From JACDBZ01 sp036262075 (GTDB lineage: Bacteria > Chloroflexota > Limnocylindria > QHBO01): a stretch of 64,000 nt of DNA. Position 1 is the first letter of the stretch. Each line of letters opens with the position of its first letter. Below the pieces are notes generated by a model. It was not told the DNA's origin, did not search any database, and saw only the letters and a list, made by a program, of their open reading frames with translations. The position numbers and the translations under genes were made by a program. Of the stretch, positions 17,536 through 25,332 are shown one piece after another. Location of the stretch: contig DATAJO010000001.1 in the NCBI GenBank assembly GCA_036262075.1, positions 1 to 64,000 of the forward strand, given 5' to 3'.

Positions 17536-17549
17536 TGAACGACCATTCA
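17536..17549. promoter_or_regulatory. TetR-type operator, site 2
   Basis: TGAACGACCATTCA is a near-perfect palindrome. It matches the complement of site 1 (TGAACGCCAATTCA) at 12 of 14 positions. It lies between the predicted transcription start and ATG 17570 of the exporter. Confidence 0.65.
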
Positions 17550-17569
17550 TCGGAGACTGCACGCGCCTT

Positions 17570-20119
17570 ATGCCACGACCCCGGATCTCGACCTCGGCGC
17601 TCTCCGGCGCCGCGCTGGGCGTGCTCGCGCTCGGCGCCGTCGTCCTCACCGCCATCGGCCTCCGCCGCACCGGCGCCGCCCCGGAGCCCGAGGCGCCGTC
17701 GACCGCGACCGACACCCCTGATCTGGCGACGACGTCGTCGGGTGGTGGCGGTCGCCGCCGTCCGGCCGACCTCGAGCCCCACCCGACCGGCATCTTCGCG
17801 GCCATCGGCCGCTTCGACTATCGGTTCCGGCGCGTCCTGCCGGTCGTCGGGCTGGCGCTCATGGTGGGGCTCAACCTCTGGGCCATGCAGGCGGGTGGCA
17901 CGCTCATCCAGGGCGGCTGGGTCATCGAGGGCTCCGAGGAGCAGCAGGCGGCCGACCTCCTCGCCGATCGGTTCGGCTCCCAGGCCACGACGCTCCTGGT
18001 GCTGTACGAGGACCCGAACGGTGACGCCGCCTCGCCGGCCTTCCAGGAGAAGGTCGACGCGAGCCTCGAGCCGATCCGCGACGATCCGCTCGTCGACGAG
18101 ATCACGACGTACGGCTCGGCGCAGGTCGACGACCTGCTCAGCCTCGACGGATCGAAGACGCTGGCCGTCGTCACGCTGACCGAGGAGGACGAGGAGGCGG
18201 TCGAGGACGTCGCGGCGCTCACCGAGCGCATCGAGCGGCCCGAGGGCGCCGAGATCACCGTCAGCGGCGTCCCGCAGCTCTACCACGAGTTCAACGCCGA
18301 GATCGAGAACGACCTCGTCCAGGCCGAGCTCATCAGCCTGCCGATCGCGGCGATCATCCTCCTCGCCGTGTTCGGCACGCTCGTCGGCGCGTCGCTGCCG
18401 CTCCTCGTCGCCGGGCTGTCGCTGCCCTCGGCGTTCGCGGTCATCAACCTGCTCGCCGGCGTGACGGACGTCAGCATCTTCGTCACCAACCTGGCGAGCA
18501 TGATCGGCCTGGCGCTGGCCATCGACTACTCGCTGTTCATGGTCAGCCGCTTCCGCGAGGAGCTGCGCCACCACAGCGTCGAGATCGCCGTCGAGCGGAT
18601 GATGGGCAGCGTCGGCAAGGCGGTCGCCGTGTCGGGCATCGCCGTGGCCGTCGGCCTGTCGTCGCTCATCGTGTTCGAGGCCGAGGCGCTGCGCAGCATG
18701 GGCATCGGCGGCGTGGTGACCGTCGTCTCGACCCTCGTCTTCGGCCTCACCGTGCTGCCGGCGCTGCTCGGCATGCTCGGCCCGCGCGTCAACCGCCTGC
18801 GGGTCCCGCTGCCGTCCCGCCTGCGCCTCATGGCCGACGAGGGCGACGCAGGGGAGGCGCACCAGGGCCATGGTGCCTGGGGCTGGATCGCGGCGCGCGT
18901 CATGCGCCGGCCGATCCTCGTCGCCGTGCCGGTCCTCGCGCTCCTGCTCCTCGCCGGCTCACCGTTCCTGTCGATCGAGCTGTCGACCGGCCAGAACCTC
19001 CAGGACCTGCCCGACACGCCGGCGCGCGAGGGCTTCCTCACCATCGTCGACGAGTTCCCCGGCGGCGAGTCCGACCCGATCACCGTCGCCCTGACCTACG
19101 CCGAGGGCGACGTCGAGGCCGATGGCCTGCCGGCGGACCGCCAGGCGGAGCTCCGCGAGTACGTCGACGAGATCGAGGCCATCGACGGCGTGACCGAGGT
19201 CGAGAGCGTGCTCGATCCGCCGCCCGGCATGGCCGGGGAGCAGTACCTCGCCCTGCTGGCGATGCCGACCGACGAGCGGCCGGCCGAGGCGCGCGAGGGG
19301 CTCGGCACGTACCTCGAGGACTGGCTCGGGGCCGATACGACCAAGCTCCGCGTCTTCAGCACGACGCTGCCCGACTCGGCGGCCGGCCGCGCGCTCGTCG
19401 ACGCGGTGCGCGAGGTCGCCCCGCCCGAGGGCTCCGACACGCTGACCGCCGGCCTGCCATCGCGCTCGCGCGACTTCCTGACGAGCTTCTACGCCTCGGT
19501 CCCGGTGGCGGTGCTCATCGTCGTGGCCGTGACCGGCGGCGTGCTGTTCCTCACCTTCGGATCGGTGTTCCTGCCGGTGAAGGCGGTGCTCATGAGCCTC
19601 GTCAGCGTGTCGGCCTCGTTCGGCGCGCTGGTCTGGATCTTCCAGCAGGGCCACCTCGACACGGTCCTCGGCTTCGAGCCGTCGGGGGCGATCGCGGCCT
19701 GGCTGCCGATCATCATGTTCGCCATCCTGTTCGGCCTGTCGATGGACTACGAGGTTCTCCTCCTGTCCCGCATCCGCGAGCGGTACCTCGCCCATGGCGA
19801 CAACGCGCGGGCGGTGGCGGAGGGCATCGGCCTCACCGGCGGGATCATTACCGGGGCCGCGCTGATCATGGTCGCGGTGTTCGGGGCCTTCGCGCTGTCG
19901 AGCATCGTGTTCCTCAAGGCGCTCGGCTTCAGCATGGCCCTCGCCGTCCTGATCGACGCCACGATCGTGCGCGGCATCCTCGTCCCGGCCTTCATGCGGG
20001 TCATGGGGGCGATCAACTGGTGGGCCCCGCGCTGGCTCCAGCGGATCGTGGCCCGGCTCGGGCTGTACGAGGGCCCGACGGGCACCGGCGCGGTGTCGCG
20101 GGAGGCCGTCACGGCCTGA
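17570..20119 (+). CDS. MMPL/RND-superfamily exporter
   Basis: 849 residues from ATG 17570. Two MMPL halves are visible. Each has one helix, a large external loop and a block of five to six helices. The first block contains the segment IGLALAIDYSLFMVSRFREE and the second GLSMDYEVLLLSRIRE, the GxxxDY proton-relay positions of this family. MMPL pumps export lipids, siderophores or drugs. Control by the divergent TetR suggests induction by a substrate-like ligand. An in-frame GTG at 17486 lies before the promoter, so it was not chosen. Confidence 0.93.
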   Translation: MPRPRISTSALSGAALGVLALGAVVLTAIGLRRTGAAPEPEAPSTATDTPDLATTSSGGGGRRRPADLEPHPTGIFAAIGRFDYRFRRVLPVVGLALMVGLNLWAMQAGGTLIQGGWVIEGSEEQQAADLLADRFGSQATTLLVLYEDPNGDAASPAFQEKVDASLEPIRDDPLVDEITTYGSAQVDDLLSLDGSKTLAVVTLTEEDEEAVEDVAALTERIERPEGAEITVSGVPQLYHEFNAEIENDLVQAELISLPIAAIILLAVFGTLVGASLPLLVAGLSLPSAFAVINLLAGVTDVSIFVTNLASMIGLALAIDYSLFMVSRFREELRHHSVEIAVERMMGSVGKAVAVSGIAVAVGLSSLIVFEAEALRSMGIGGVVTVVSTLVFGLTVLPALLGMLGPRVNRLRVPLPSRLRLMADEGDAGEAHQGHGAWGWIAARVMRRPILVAVPVLALLLLAGSPFLSIELSTGQNLQDLPDTPAREGFLTIVDEFPGGESDPITVALTYAEGDVEADGLPADRQAELREYVDEIEAIDGVTEVESVLDPPPGMAGEQYLALLAMPTDERPAEAREGLGTYLEDWLGADTTKLRVFSTTLPDSAAGRALVDAVREVAPPEGSDTLTAGLPSRSRDFLTSFYASVPVAVLIVVAVTGGVLFLTFGSVFLPVKAVLMSLVSVSASFGALVWIFQQGHLDTVLGFEPSGAIAAWLPIIMFAILFGLSMDYEVLLLSRIRERYLAHGDNARAVAEGIGLTGGIITGAALIMVAVFGAFALSSIVFLKALGFSMALAVLIDATIVRGILVPAFMRVMGAINWWAPRWLQRIVARLGLYEGPTGTGAVSREAVTA

Positions 20120-20144
20120 TCGTCAGCGGTCAGAATGGCCGCCG

Positions 20145-20420
20145 ATGGACCGCGCGCGCCTCGAGCACCTGACCGAGCGCTGGCGGGCGCGTCACGAGGC
20201 GCGCCGGCCGGCTGCGGAGGACCGTCCCCCGGCGAGCCCGGAGCGCGAGACGCTCGCCGCCCGGGCCTTCCCGTTCCGGGACGTGCGCCCGGCCGACTAC
20301 GTCGCCGAGCACGGCGCGGACATGACCGCGTTCACGTACGACGACGAGCGCTACGCCGATCCGGAGCTCGACGCCTGGCTGCTCGAGGTCGGACGGCTGC
20401 TGCGGGGCGAGCCGTCGTGA
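20145..20420 (+). CDS. Small hypothetical protein (91 residues)
   Basis: The N-terminal 35 residues are very rich in Arg, Ala and Glu and probably helical. The rest has aromatic and acidic residues (ADYVAEHGADMTAFTYDDER). I recognise no domain. The stop shares a base with the start of the zincin-like gene (TGATG), so the two are translationally coupled and probably work together. Confidence 0.6.
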   Translation: MDRARLEHLTERWRARHEARRPAAEDRPPASPERETLAARAFPFRDVRPADYVAEHGADMTAFTYDDERYADPELDAWLLEVGRLLRGEPS

Positions 20421-21010
20421 TGCCACCGGCCTGGGCCGCCGACCTCGTCGCGCTCGTGTGCGCCGATGCGGGCGTCGCGCCACCGCGGCTCGCCTGGCGC
20501 CGCCGTCGCGGCGCGGCCTCGACCGGGGTCGCGCGGCGCAGCGCCGGGGAGATCGCCGTCCGGGCGGGGGAGGATCCGCTCGACCAGCGGCTCACCCTGC
20601 TCCATGAGCTGGCCCACTGGCTGTCGCCGCCGGCGCGCCGCCGTCGCGCGGCGCACCACGGCCGGGCGTTCTACCGCGTCGCGTTCGAGCTCTATCGCCG
20701 CAACGGCGTGCCGGACGCCGACGCCGTCCGCCTCGAGTCTGCGCGCTACCCGAGCGCGCTGCGGCACGCGACCGCGCTCGGCGTGACCGGGGCGGCCGAG
20801 GCGCTGCTCGCGCGTCGGCAGCGGCTCGCCGAGCGGCGGCGCCGGACGTGGCGGGTGCTCGTGCCGGAGCACCCGGTGCGGCTCGAGCGCGACGGCCGAT
20901 GGCACGTGTGCGCCACCTGCCGCCAGCGGATCGTGGGCAGCAACCTCGCCCGCATCCGCCGGGCGCGCCGCGCCGTGCGGCACGTCCTCCTGTCGGCCGT
21001 GCCGGCCTAG
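20420..21010 (+). CDS. Putative small zincin metalloprotease
   Basis: 196 residues, strongly basic. The zinc-binding helix is LLHELAHWLS (HExxH form), followed about 15 residues later by HHGRAFY, a plausible third ligand. Near the C-terminus CATCRQRI could be half a zinc ribbon, a layout seen in SprT-like proteases. The family assignment is inferred from motifs only. It could process a protein with its coupled 91-residue neighbour. Confidence 0.6.
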   Translation: MPPAWAADLVALVCADAGVAPPRLAWRRRRGAASTGVARRSAGEIAVRAGEDPLDQRLTLLHELAHWLSPPARRRRAAHHGRAFYRVAFELYRRNGVPDADAVRLESARYPSALRHATALGVTGAAEALLARRQRLAERRRRTWRVLVPEHPVRLERDGRWHVCATCRQRIVGSNLARIRRARRAVRHVLLSAVPA

Positions 21011-21024
21011 GGCGCCCTCGAGCC

Positions 21025-21927
21025 TCAGGCGACCGGTGCCGGCAGGCGGGTGCGGGCCAGCGCGGCCGCCTCGCCCAGGCGGCGCACCGAGTCGACCGTG
21101 CGCGGGAAGACGTGCGCGATGACGTGCGCGATGCCGAGCTCGGCGTAGCCGGCCAGCGCATCGGCGACCTCCTCGAGCGAGCCGCGGATGGCGCGCTCGG
21201 GCGCATCGGCCCCGGCGTCGTCCCAGGCGACCCAGATGCCCGCCGTCAGGGTGAGCGACGCCGGATCGCGTCCCGCCGCGTCGAGCGCGGCACGGACGTT
21301 GGCGAGCCGCGTGCGCAGCTCATCGGCCTCCTGCGGGACGCCGTACCAGGCGCCGTTCCACTGGTGCGCGTGGCGCGCGACGATCGACAGCATGCGCGGC
21401 TGCTTCCCGGCGATGAGGATCGGCGGTCCGCCGGGCCGAACGGGGCGCGGCCGGAGCTCGACGTCCTCGACCCGGTAGAAGCGGCCCTCGAAGCTGACCG
21501 ACTCGCCGCGCAGGAGGGGTGCGATGATCTCCATGCCCTCCGCGAAGCGGCTGACGCGGTGGTCGAACGGGTAGCCGAAGGCCCGGAACTCGGGCTCGTG
21601 CCAGCCGCAGCCGAGGCCCAGGATGAGCCGTCCGCCGCTCACCTCGTCGAGCTCGGCGGCCATCTTCGCCGTCAGCGCCGGCGGCCGGAACGGGAGGGCG
21701 AGGACGAGCGGCCCGATCTCGACGCGCGACGTGAGGGCGGCGACGGCGGTGAGCAGCGTCCAGCTCTCGTGGATGCCCTCGGTCCGGCCGTCGGGCCGGA
21801 AGATGAGGTGGTCGGCCCCGAACACCGAGTCGAGCCCCGTCTCCTCGGCGGCGAGCGCCATGTCGCGCAGGGTCGCCCAGCCGGGGGTCTCGCTCTCGGC
21901 CAGCGGCAGCATGAGTCCGATCTTCAT
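21025..21927 (-). CDS. LLM-class (luciferase-like, probably F420-dependent) oxidoreductase
   Basis: 300 residues beginning KIGLMLPL, the usual beta-1 strand of this TIM-barrel family. The segments FGADHLIF, RVEIGPLVLALPFRPPALTA and GRLILGLGCGWHEPEF are typical. The cofactor, F420 or FMN, cannot be settled from sequence. ATG 21927 was chosen because it starts the first strand and lies seven bases after a TAGCAT box; an in-frame ATG at 21936 is possible. Confidence 0.88.
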   Translation of the reverse strand: MKIGLMLPLAESETPGWATLRDMALAAEETGLDSVFGADHLIFRPDGRTEGIHESWTLLTAVAALTSRVEIGPLVLALPFRPPALTAKMAAELDEVSGGRLILGLGCGWHEPEFRAFGYPFDHRVSRFAEGMEIIAPLLRGESVSFEGRFYRVEDVELRPRPVRPGGPPILIAGKQPRMLSIVARHAHQWNGAWYGVPQEADELRTRLANVRAALDAAGRDPASLTLTAGIWVAWDDAGADAPERAIRGSLEEVADALAGYAELGIAHVIAHVFPRTVDSVRRLGEAAALARTRLPAPVA

Positions 21928-21934
21928 GCTGCTC

Positions 21935-21940
21935 ATGCTA
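21935..21940 (-). promoter_or_regulatory. TAGCAT -10-like box before the LLM gene
   Basis: On the minus strand TAGCAT is followed by seven bases and then ATG 21927. There is no room for a ribosome-binding site, so a leaderless message is likely. Confidence 0.45.
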
Positions 21941-21965
21941 GCGGTCACCATGCCAGCCGACCGGA

Positions 21966-21971
21966 TACCGT
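21966..21971 (+). promoter_or_regulatory. TACCGT -10-like box before the CoA-transferase gene
   Basis: A TANNNT hexamer lies eight bases before ATG 21980, divergent from the box at 21935-21940. It is weaker than the TAGACT sites. Confidence 0.35.
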
Positions 21972-21979
21972 AGGCGCCG

Positions 21980-23116
21980 ATGAGCGATCCGGCACTCCCC
22001 CTCGACGGCATCCGCATCGTCGACGCCAGCCGCGTGCTGGCCGGGCCGTTCGCCACCATGATCCTCGCCGACCTCGGCGCCGACGTCGTCAAGGTCGAGC
22101 CACCCGACGGCGACGAGACGCGCGGCTGGGGACCGCCGTGGTGGGGCGATCCGGCCGACCGGCGCAGCGCGTATTTCGCATCGGTCAACCGCAACAAGCG
22201 CTCGATCGTGCTCGACCTGCGCACCGATGCCGGCCGGGCCACGCTCGACCGGCTGCTGGCCGGGGCCGACGTCCTCGTCCACAACTACCGGCCCTCGACC
22301 GCCGCACGGCTCGGATTGGCGACCGATGCGCTGCGCGCGCGGCATCCGGCGTTGGTCGTCGCCGCGATCGGCGGCTTCCCGGCGCCAGATGCCGAGCGGC
22401 CAGCCTACGACCTCCTCGCCCAGGCGGTGAGCGGCTTCATGAGCGTCACGGGCGCGCCCGACGGGCCGCCGACGAAGACCGGCGTCGCCGTCCTCGACCT
22501 CCTCGCCGGCCTGGAGTGCGCGGTCGGGATCCTCGCCGCGTTGGTCGGACGCGGACGGGTTGGCGGCGGTCCCGGTGCGACCGTCGAAGTCGGGCTCATC
22601 GAGACGGCGGTCGCATCATTGGCCAACGTGCTCGGCAACCACCTGGCCGATGGCCGCGAGCCGGCGCGCCACGGCAACGCGCACCCGAACATCGTGCCGT
22701 ACCAGGCCTTCGAGGCCGCCGATGGACCGCTCGTCGTGGCGGTCGGCAACGACGCGCAGTACGCCCGCCTGCTCGAGGTGCTCGGCCTCGAGCCCGATCC
22801 GGCGCACGCCACGAACGCGCAGCGGCTCGCCCGGCGAGATGTCGTGGTGGAGCGCGTGGCGCGAGCGATCGCACCGCGCTCGCGCGCCGAGCTCCTCCCG
22901 GCGCTCGAGGCGGCCGACGTGCCGGCCGGGCCGGTGAACACCGTCGGTGAGGCGCTCGCCGCCATGGGCGGCGACGCATGGCTCGACGAGCGCGACGGGA
23001 TTCGCACGGCGCCGAGTCCGGTTCGCGTGGACGGCCGCCGGCCGGCGTCCCGGCGCCCGCCGCCGCGTCTCGACGAGCACGGCGCCGAGATCCTCGCCGA
23101 GCTCGACGGCGGCTGA
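21980..23116 (+). CDS. Family III CoA-transferase (CaiB/BaiF type)
   Basis: 378 residues. Typical segments are LDGIRIVDASRVLAGPFAT near the start, LADLGADVVKVEPPDGDETR, and NRNKRSIVLDL; the catalytic Asp region is AYDLLAQAVSGFMS. These enzymes move CoA between carboxylic acids, for example in carnitine, oxalate or bile-acid breakdown. The substrate is not evident. It is divergent from an F420-type oxidoreductase, which may share a catabolic pathway. Confidence 0.93.
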   Translation: MSDPALPLDGIRIVDASRVLAGPFATMILADLGADVVKVEPPDGDETRGWGPPWWGDPADRRSAYFASVNRNKRSIVLDLRTDAGRATLDRLLAGADVLVHNYRPSTAARLGLATDALRARHPALVVAAIGGFPAPDAERPAYDLLAQAVSGFMSVTGAPDGPPTKTGVAVLDLLAGLECAVGILAALVGRGRVGGGPGATVEVGLIETAVASLANVLGNHLADGREPARHGNAHPNIVPYQAFEAADGPLVVAVGNDAQYARLLEVLGLEPDPAHATNAQRLARRDVVVERVARAIAPRSRAELLPALEAADVPAGPVNTVGEALAAMGGDAWLDERDGIRTAPSPVRVDGRRPASRRPPPRLDEHGAEILAELDGG

Positions 23117-23128
23117 GCCGAGCGCCGA

Positions 23129-24844
23129 TCAGGCCGTGAAGCGGCGCTCCGCGGCGGGCGTGTAGGGCACGTAGTCGGGCCACCACATCGCGGCGTCGAC
23201 GGCGGCCTCGAGCTCGCCGTCGCCGATCTCCGGCGCCACGCCGGAGGACACCGCCTCGCGGGCCACGGCCACGGCGATCGCCCGCGATACGCGGCGCAGG
23301 TCGGAGAGCGAGGGATACAGCCAGCCCTCGGCCAGGCGCGCGTCGTCGAGCGTGGCCGCCAGCGTGCGCGCCGCGGCGAGGATCATCGCGTCGGTGATGC
23401 GCGACGACTCGGCCACGATCGCCCCGAGCCCGAGGCCCGGGAAGACGAGCACGTTGTTCGCCTGCGCCACGGCATGCGAGGTCACGTCGAGCTCGACGCG
23501 GTCGAACGGGCTGCCGGTGGCCACGATCGCCCGCCCCCCGCTCCAGCGCAGGACGTCCGCCGGGTGCGCCTCGGTGTTCGCCGTCGGGTTCGAGAGCGGC
23601 AGGACGATCGGCCGCGGCGTCCGCGCCGCCATGGCCCGGATCGCCGCCTCGGAGAACGTGCCCGCCACGCCGGTCGTGCCGACGAGGACGGTCGGCCCCA
23701 CGGCCTCGACGATGTCCGCCAGGGTCGTGCCCGGCACGCCGTCCACCGGCACCGGAACGGCGAGGTCGCGCTTCGTGGCGTCGAGGTCGTCGCGCCCGAG
23801 GTGGACGAGCCCGCGCGTGTCGACCAGGGCGAGCGCACGAGCCACCTCCGCATCGGTCATGCCCTCGGCGCGCATCGCCGCACGGAGCAGGCGCCCGATC
23901 CCGATCCCCGCGGCACCGGCGCCGACGAGCAGGATCCGCTGCGCCCCGAGCGGCTGGTCGAGGAGCCGGAGCGCCGACAGGACGCCCGCCACGACCACGG
24001 CGGCCGTGCCCTGCACGTCGTCGTTGAAGCTCGGGACGTCGTCGCGGTAGCGGTCGAGGATGCGCAGCGCGTTGTAGTGCTTGAAGTCCTCCCACTGGAT
24101 GATGCAGCCCGGCCACACCTCCTGGACACCGCGCACGAACGCCTCCACCAGCTCGTCGTAGGCGGCGCCGCGCAGCCGGGGCTGGCGATAGCCGATGTAC
24201 AGCGGATCGGCGAGGAGGTCGGGGTTGTCGGTGCCGACGTCGAGGCTGACCGGCAGCGTCAGGCCGGGGTAGATGCCGCAGGCGCCGGTGTAGAGCGCGA
24301 GCTTGCCGATCGGGATCGCCATGCCGCCGGCGCCGAGGTCGCCGAGGCCGAGGATGCGCTCGTTGTCGGTGACCACGATGAGCCGGACGTCGTCGAACGG
24401 GCCGTCGCGCAGCAGCTGCGGGATGCGGTCGACGTCGTCGGGCGTGATCCACGTCCCGCGGGTGCGGCGCAGGACGTGGCTGAACTCCTGGCAGGCGAGC
24501 CCGACGGTCGGGGTGTAGACGATCGGCGCCAGCTCCTCGAGGTGCTCGGCCAGGACCCGGTAGAAGAGCGTCGCGTTGCGGTCCTGGAGCGCCGACAGGC
24601 CGATGTACTGCTCGAGTGGATCGCGCTTGCGGCGATGGCGCTCGAGCTCGAGCTCGACCTGCTGCTCGATGGTCATGACCCGGGCCGGCAGCAGGCCGCG
24701 CAGCGAGAACGCGTCGCGCTCCTCGTGCGGGAAGGCGAAGTCCTTCGTCAGCAGCCGATCGGCGAGCAGGCGGGGCCCGCGGATCGGGATCGTGGTCGGG
24801 CGGCCGGCGACGATGTCGTCGTACGGTGGGCGGAGGGGGCGCAT
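23129..24844 (-). CDS. maeA: NAD-type malic enzyme (malate dehydrogenase, oxaloacetate-decarboxylating)
   Basis: 571 residues, the long (eukaryote/SfcA-like) malic enzyme form. Recognisable are IVYTPTVGLACQEFSHVLRR, LGLGDLGAGGMAIPIGK, FNDDVQGTAAVVVAG and the nucleotide-binding GAGAAGIGIG. It decarboxylates malate to pyruvate, which could feed the pyruvate oxidoreductase encoded at 56-61 kb. The frame stays open upstream through the tRNA gene, but ATG 24844 behind a TATGCT box is the likely start. Confidence 0.94.
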   Translation of the reverse strand: MRPLRPPYDDIVAGRPTTIPIRGPRLLADRLLTKDFAFPHEERDAFSLRGLLPARVMTIEQQVELELERHRRKRDPLEQYIGLSALQDRNATLFYRVLAEHLEELAPIVYTPTVGLACQEFSHVLRRTRGTWITPDDVDRIPQLLRDGPFDDVRLIVVTDNERILGLGDLGAGGMAIPIGKLALYTGACGIYPGLTLPVSLDVGTDNPDLLADPLYIGYRQPRLRGAAYDELVEAFVRGVQEVWPGCIIQWEDFKHYNALRILDRYRDDVPSFNDDVQGTAAVVVAGVLSALRLLDQPLGAQRILLVGAGAAGIGIGRLLRAAMRAEGMTDAEVARALALVDTRGLVHLGRDDLDATKRDLAVPVPVDGVPGTTLADIVEAVGPTVLVGTTGVAGTFSEAAIRAMAARTPRPIVLPLSNPTANTEAHPADVLRWSGGRAIVATGSPFDRVELDVTSHAVAQANNVLVFPGLGLGAIVAESSRITDAMILAAARTLAATLDDARLAEGWLYPSLSDLRRVSRAIAVAVAREAVSSGVAPEIGDGELEAAVDAAMWWPDYVPYTPAAERRFTA

Positions 24845-24852
24845 CGGCTCCG

Positions 24853-24858
24853 AGCATA
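24853..24858 (-). promoter_or_regulatory. TATGCT -10-like box before maeA
   Basis: On the minus strand TATGCT is followed by eight bases and ATG 24844. It sits between the tRNA-Gly gene and maeA, so maeA can be transcribed independently of the tRNA. Confidence 0.45.
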
Positions 24859-24898
24859 CGCAGCCCGGACGGTGCGCGCTGGCGTCATGCGGTGGGAG

Positions 24899-24974
24899 TG
24901 GAGCGGGAGACGGGGATCGAACCCGCGACATGCAGCTTGGAAGGCTGCCGCTCTGCCAACTGAGCTACTCCCGC
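24899..24974 (-). tRNA. tRNA-Gly, anticodon TCC, with encoded CCA end
   Basis: Read on the minus strand the acceptor arms are GCGGGAG and CTCCCGC, the D-arm begins TAGCTCAGTTGGCAGAGC, and the anticodon loop is CTTCCAA. The T-arm contains GGGTTCGATCCC. The discriminator base is T, followed by a genomic CCA at 24901-24899. A TATCCT hexamer at 24986-24991 on the same strand could be its -10 box. Confidence 0.95.
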
Positions 24975-25014
24975 ATCGGCCCTAGAGGATACCGGAGGAC
25001 CGGTCGCGTCGCCG

Positions 25015-25332
25015 CTACTCGATCTCGATGCGCTCGTGCTGGCGTCCGGCTGCGGCGCGCTCCTCCTCGTCGAGCTTCGCGATCCAGCTGTCGAGATAGA
25101 CCCGCGCCGCCAGGAGCTGCTCGCGGCCGGCGTTCTTCAGGTGCTTGCGCGCCTCGTCCGGGAAGACCCGATGCATGAGCGCCCAGAACGCCTCCTCGGC
25201 ACCCGAGCGGCCCTGCCCGACGGCCTGCCGCCAGCTCCGGCGCTCGAGCTCGGCGATGCGGGCCTCGAGCCGCGCCGTGCGATCGGCCTCGGTGGTGTCG
25301 AACTGGGACTCGGTCTTCGGCTGGTCGGTCAT
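25015..25332 (-). CDS. Small helical hypothetical protein coupled to an ArsA-like ATPase
   Basis: 105 residues. The first third looks like a coiled coil (ADRTARLEARIAELERRSWR) and the rest is helical and charged, ending in HERIEIE. The start overlaps the ATPase stop by four bases (ATGA) and has an AAGGAG ribosome-binding site. I recognise no family. The tight coupling suggests a partner of the ATPase. Confidence 0.7.
   Translation of the reverse strand: MTDQPKTESQFDTTEADRTARLEARIAELERRSWRQAVGQGRSGAEEAFWALMHRVFPDEARKHLKNAGREQLLAARVYLDSWIAKLDEEERAAAGRQHERIEIE

Noticed and set aside
24845..24931. Upstream start for malic enzyme
   Set aside because: It would run into the tRNA-Gly gene, while ATG 24844 sits right after a -10-like box and fits family length.
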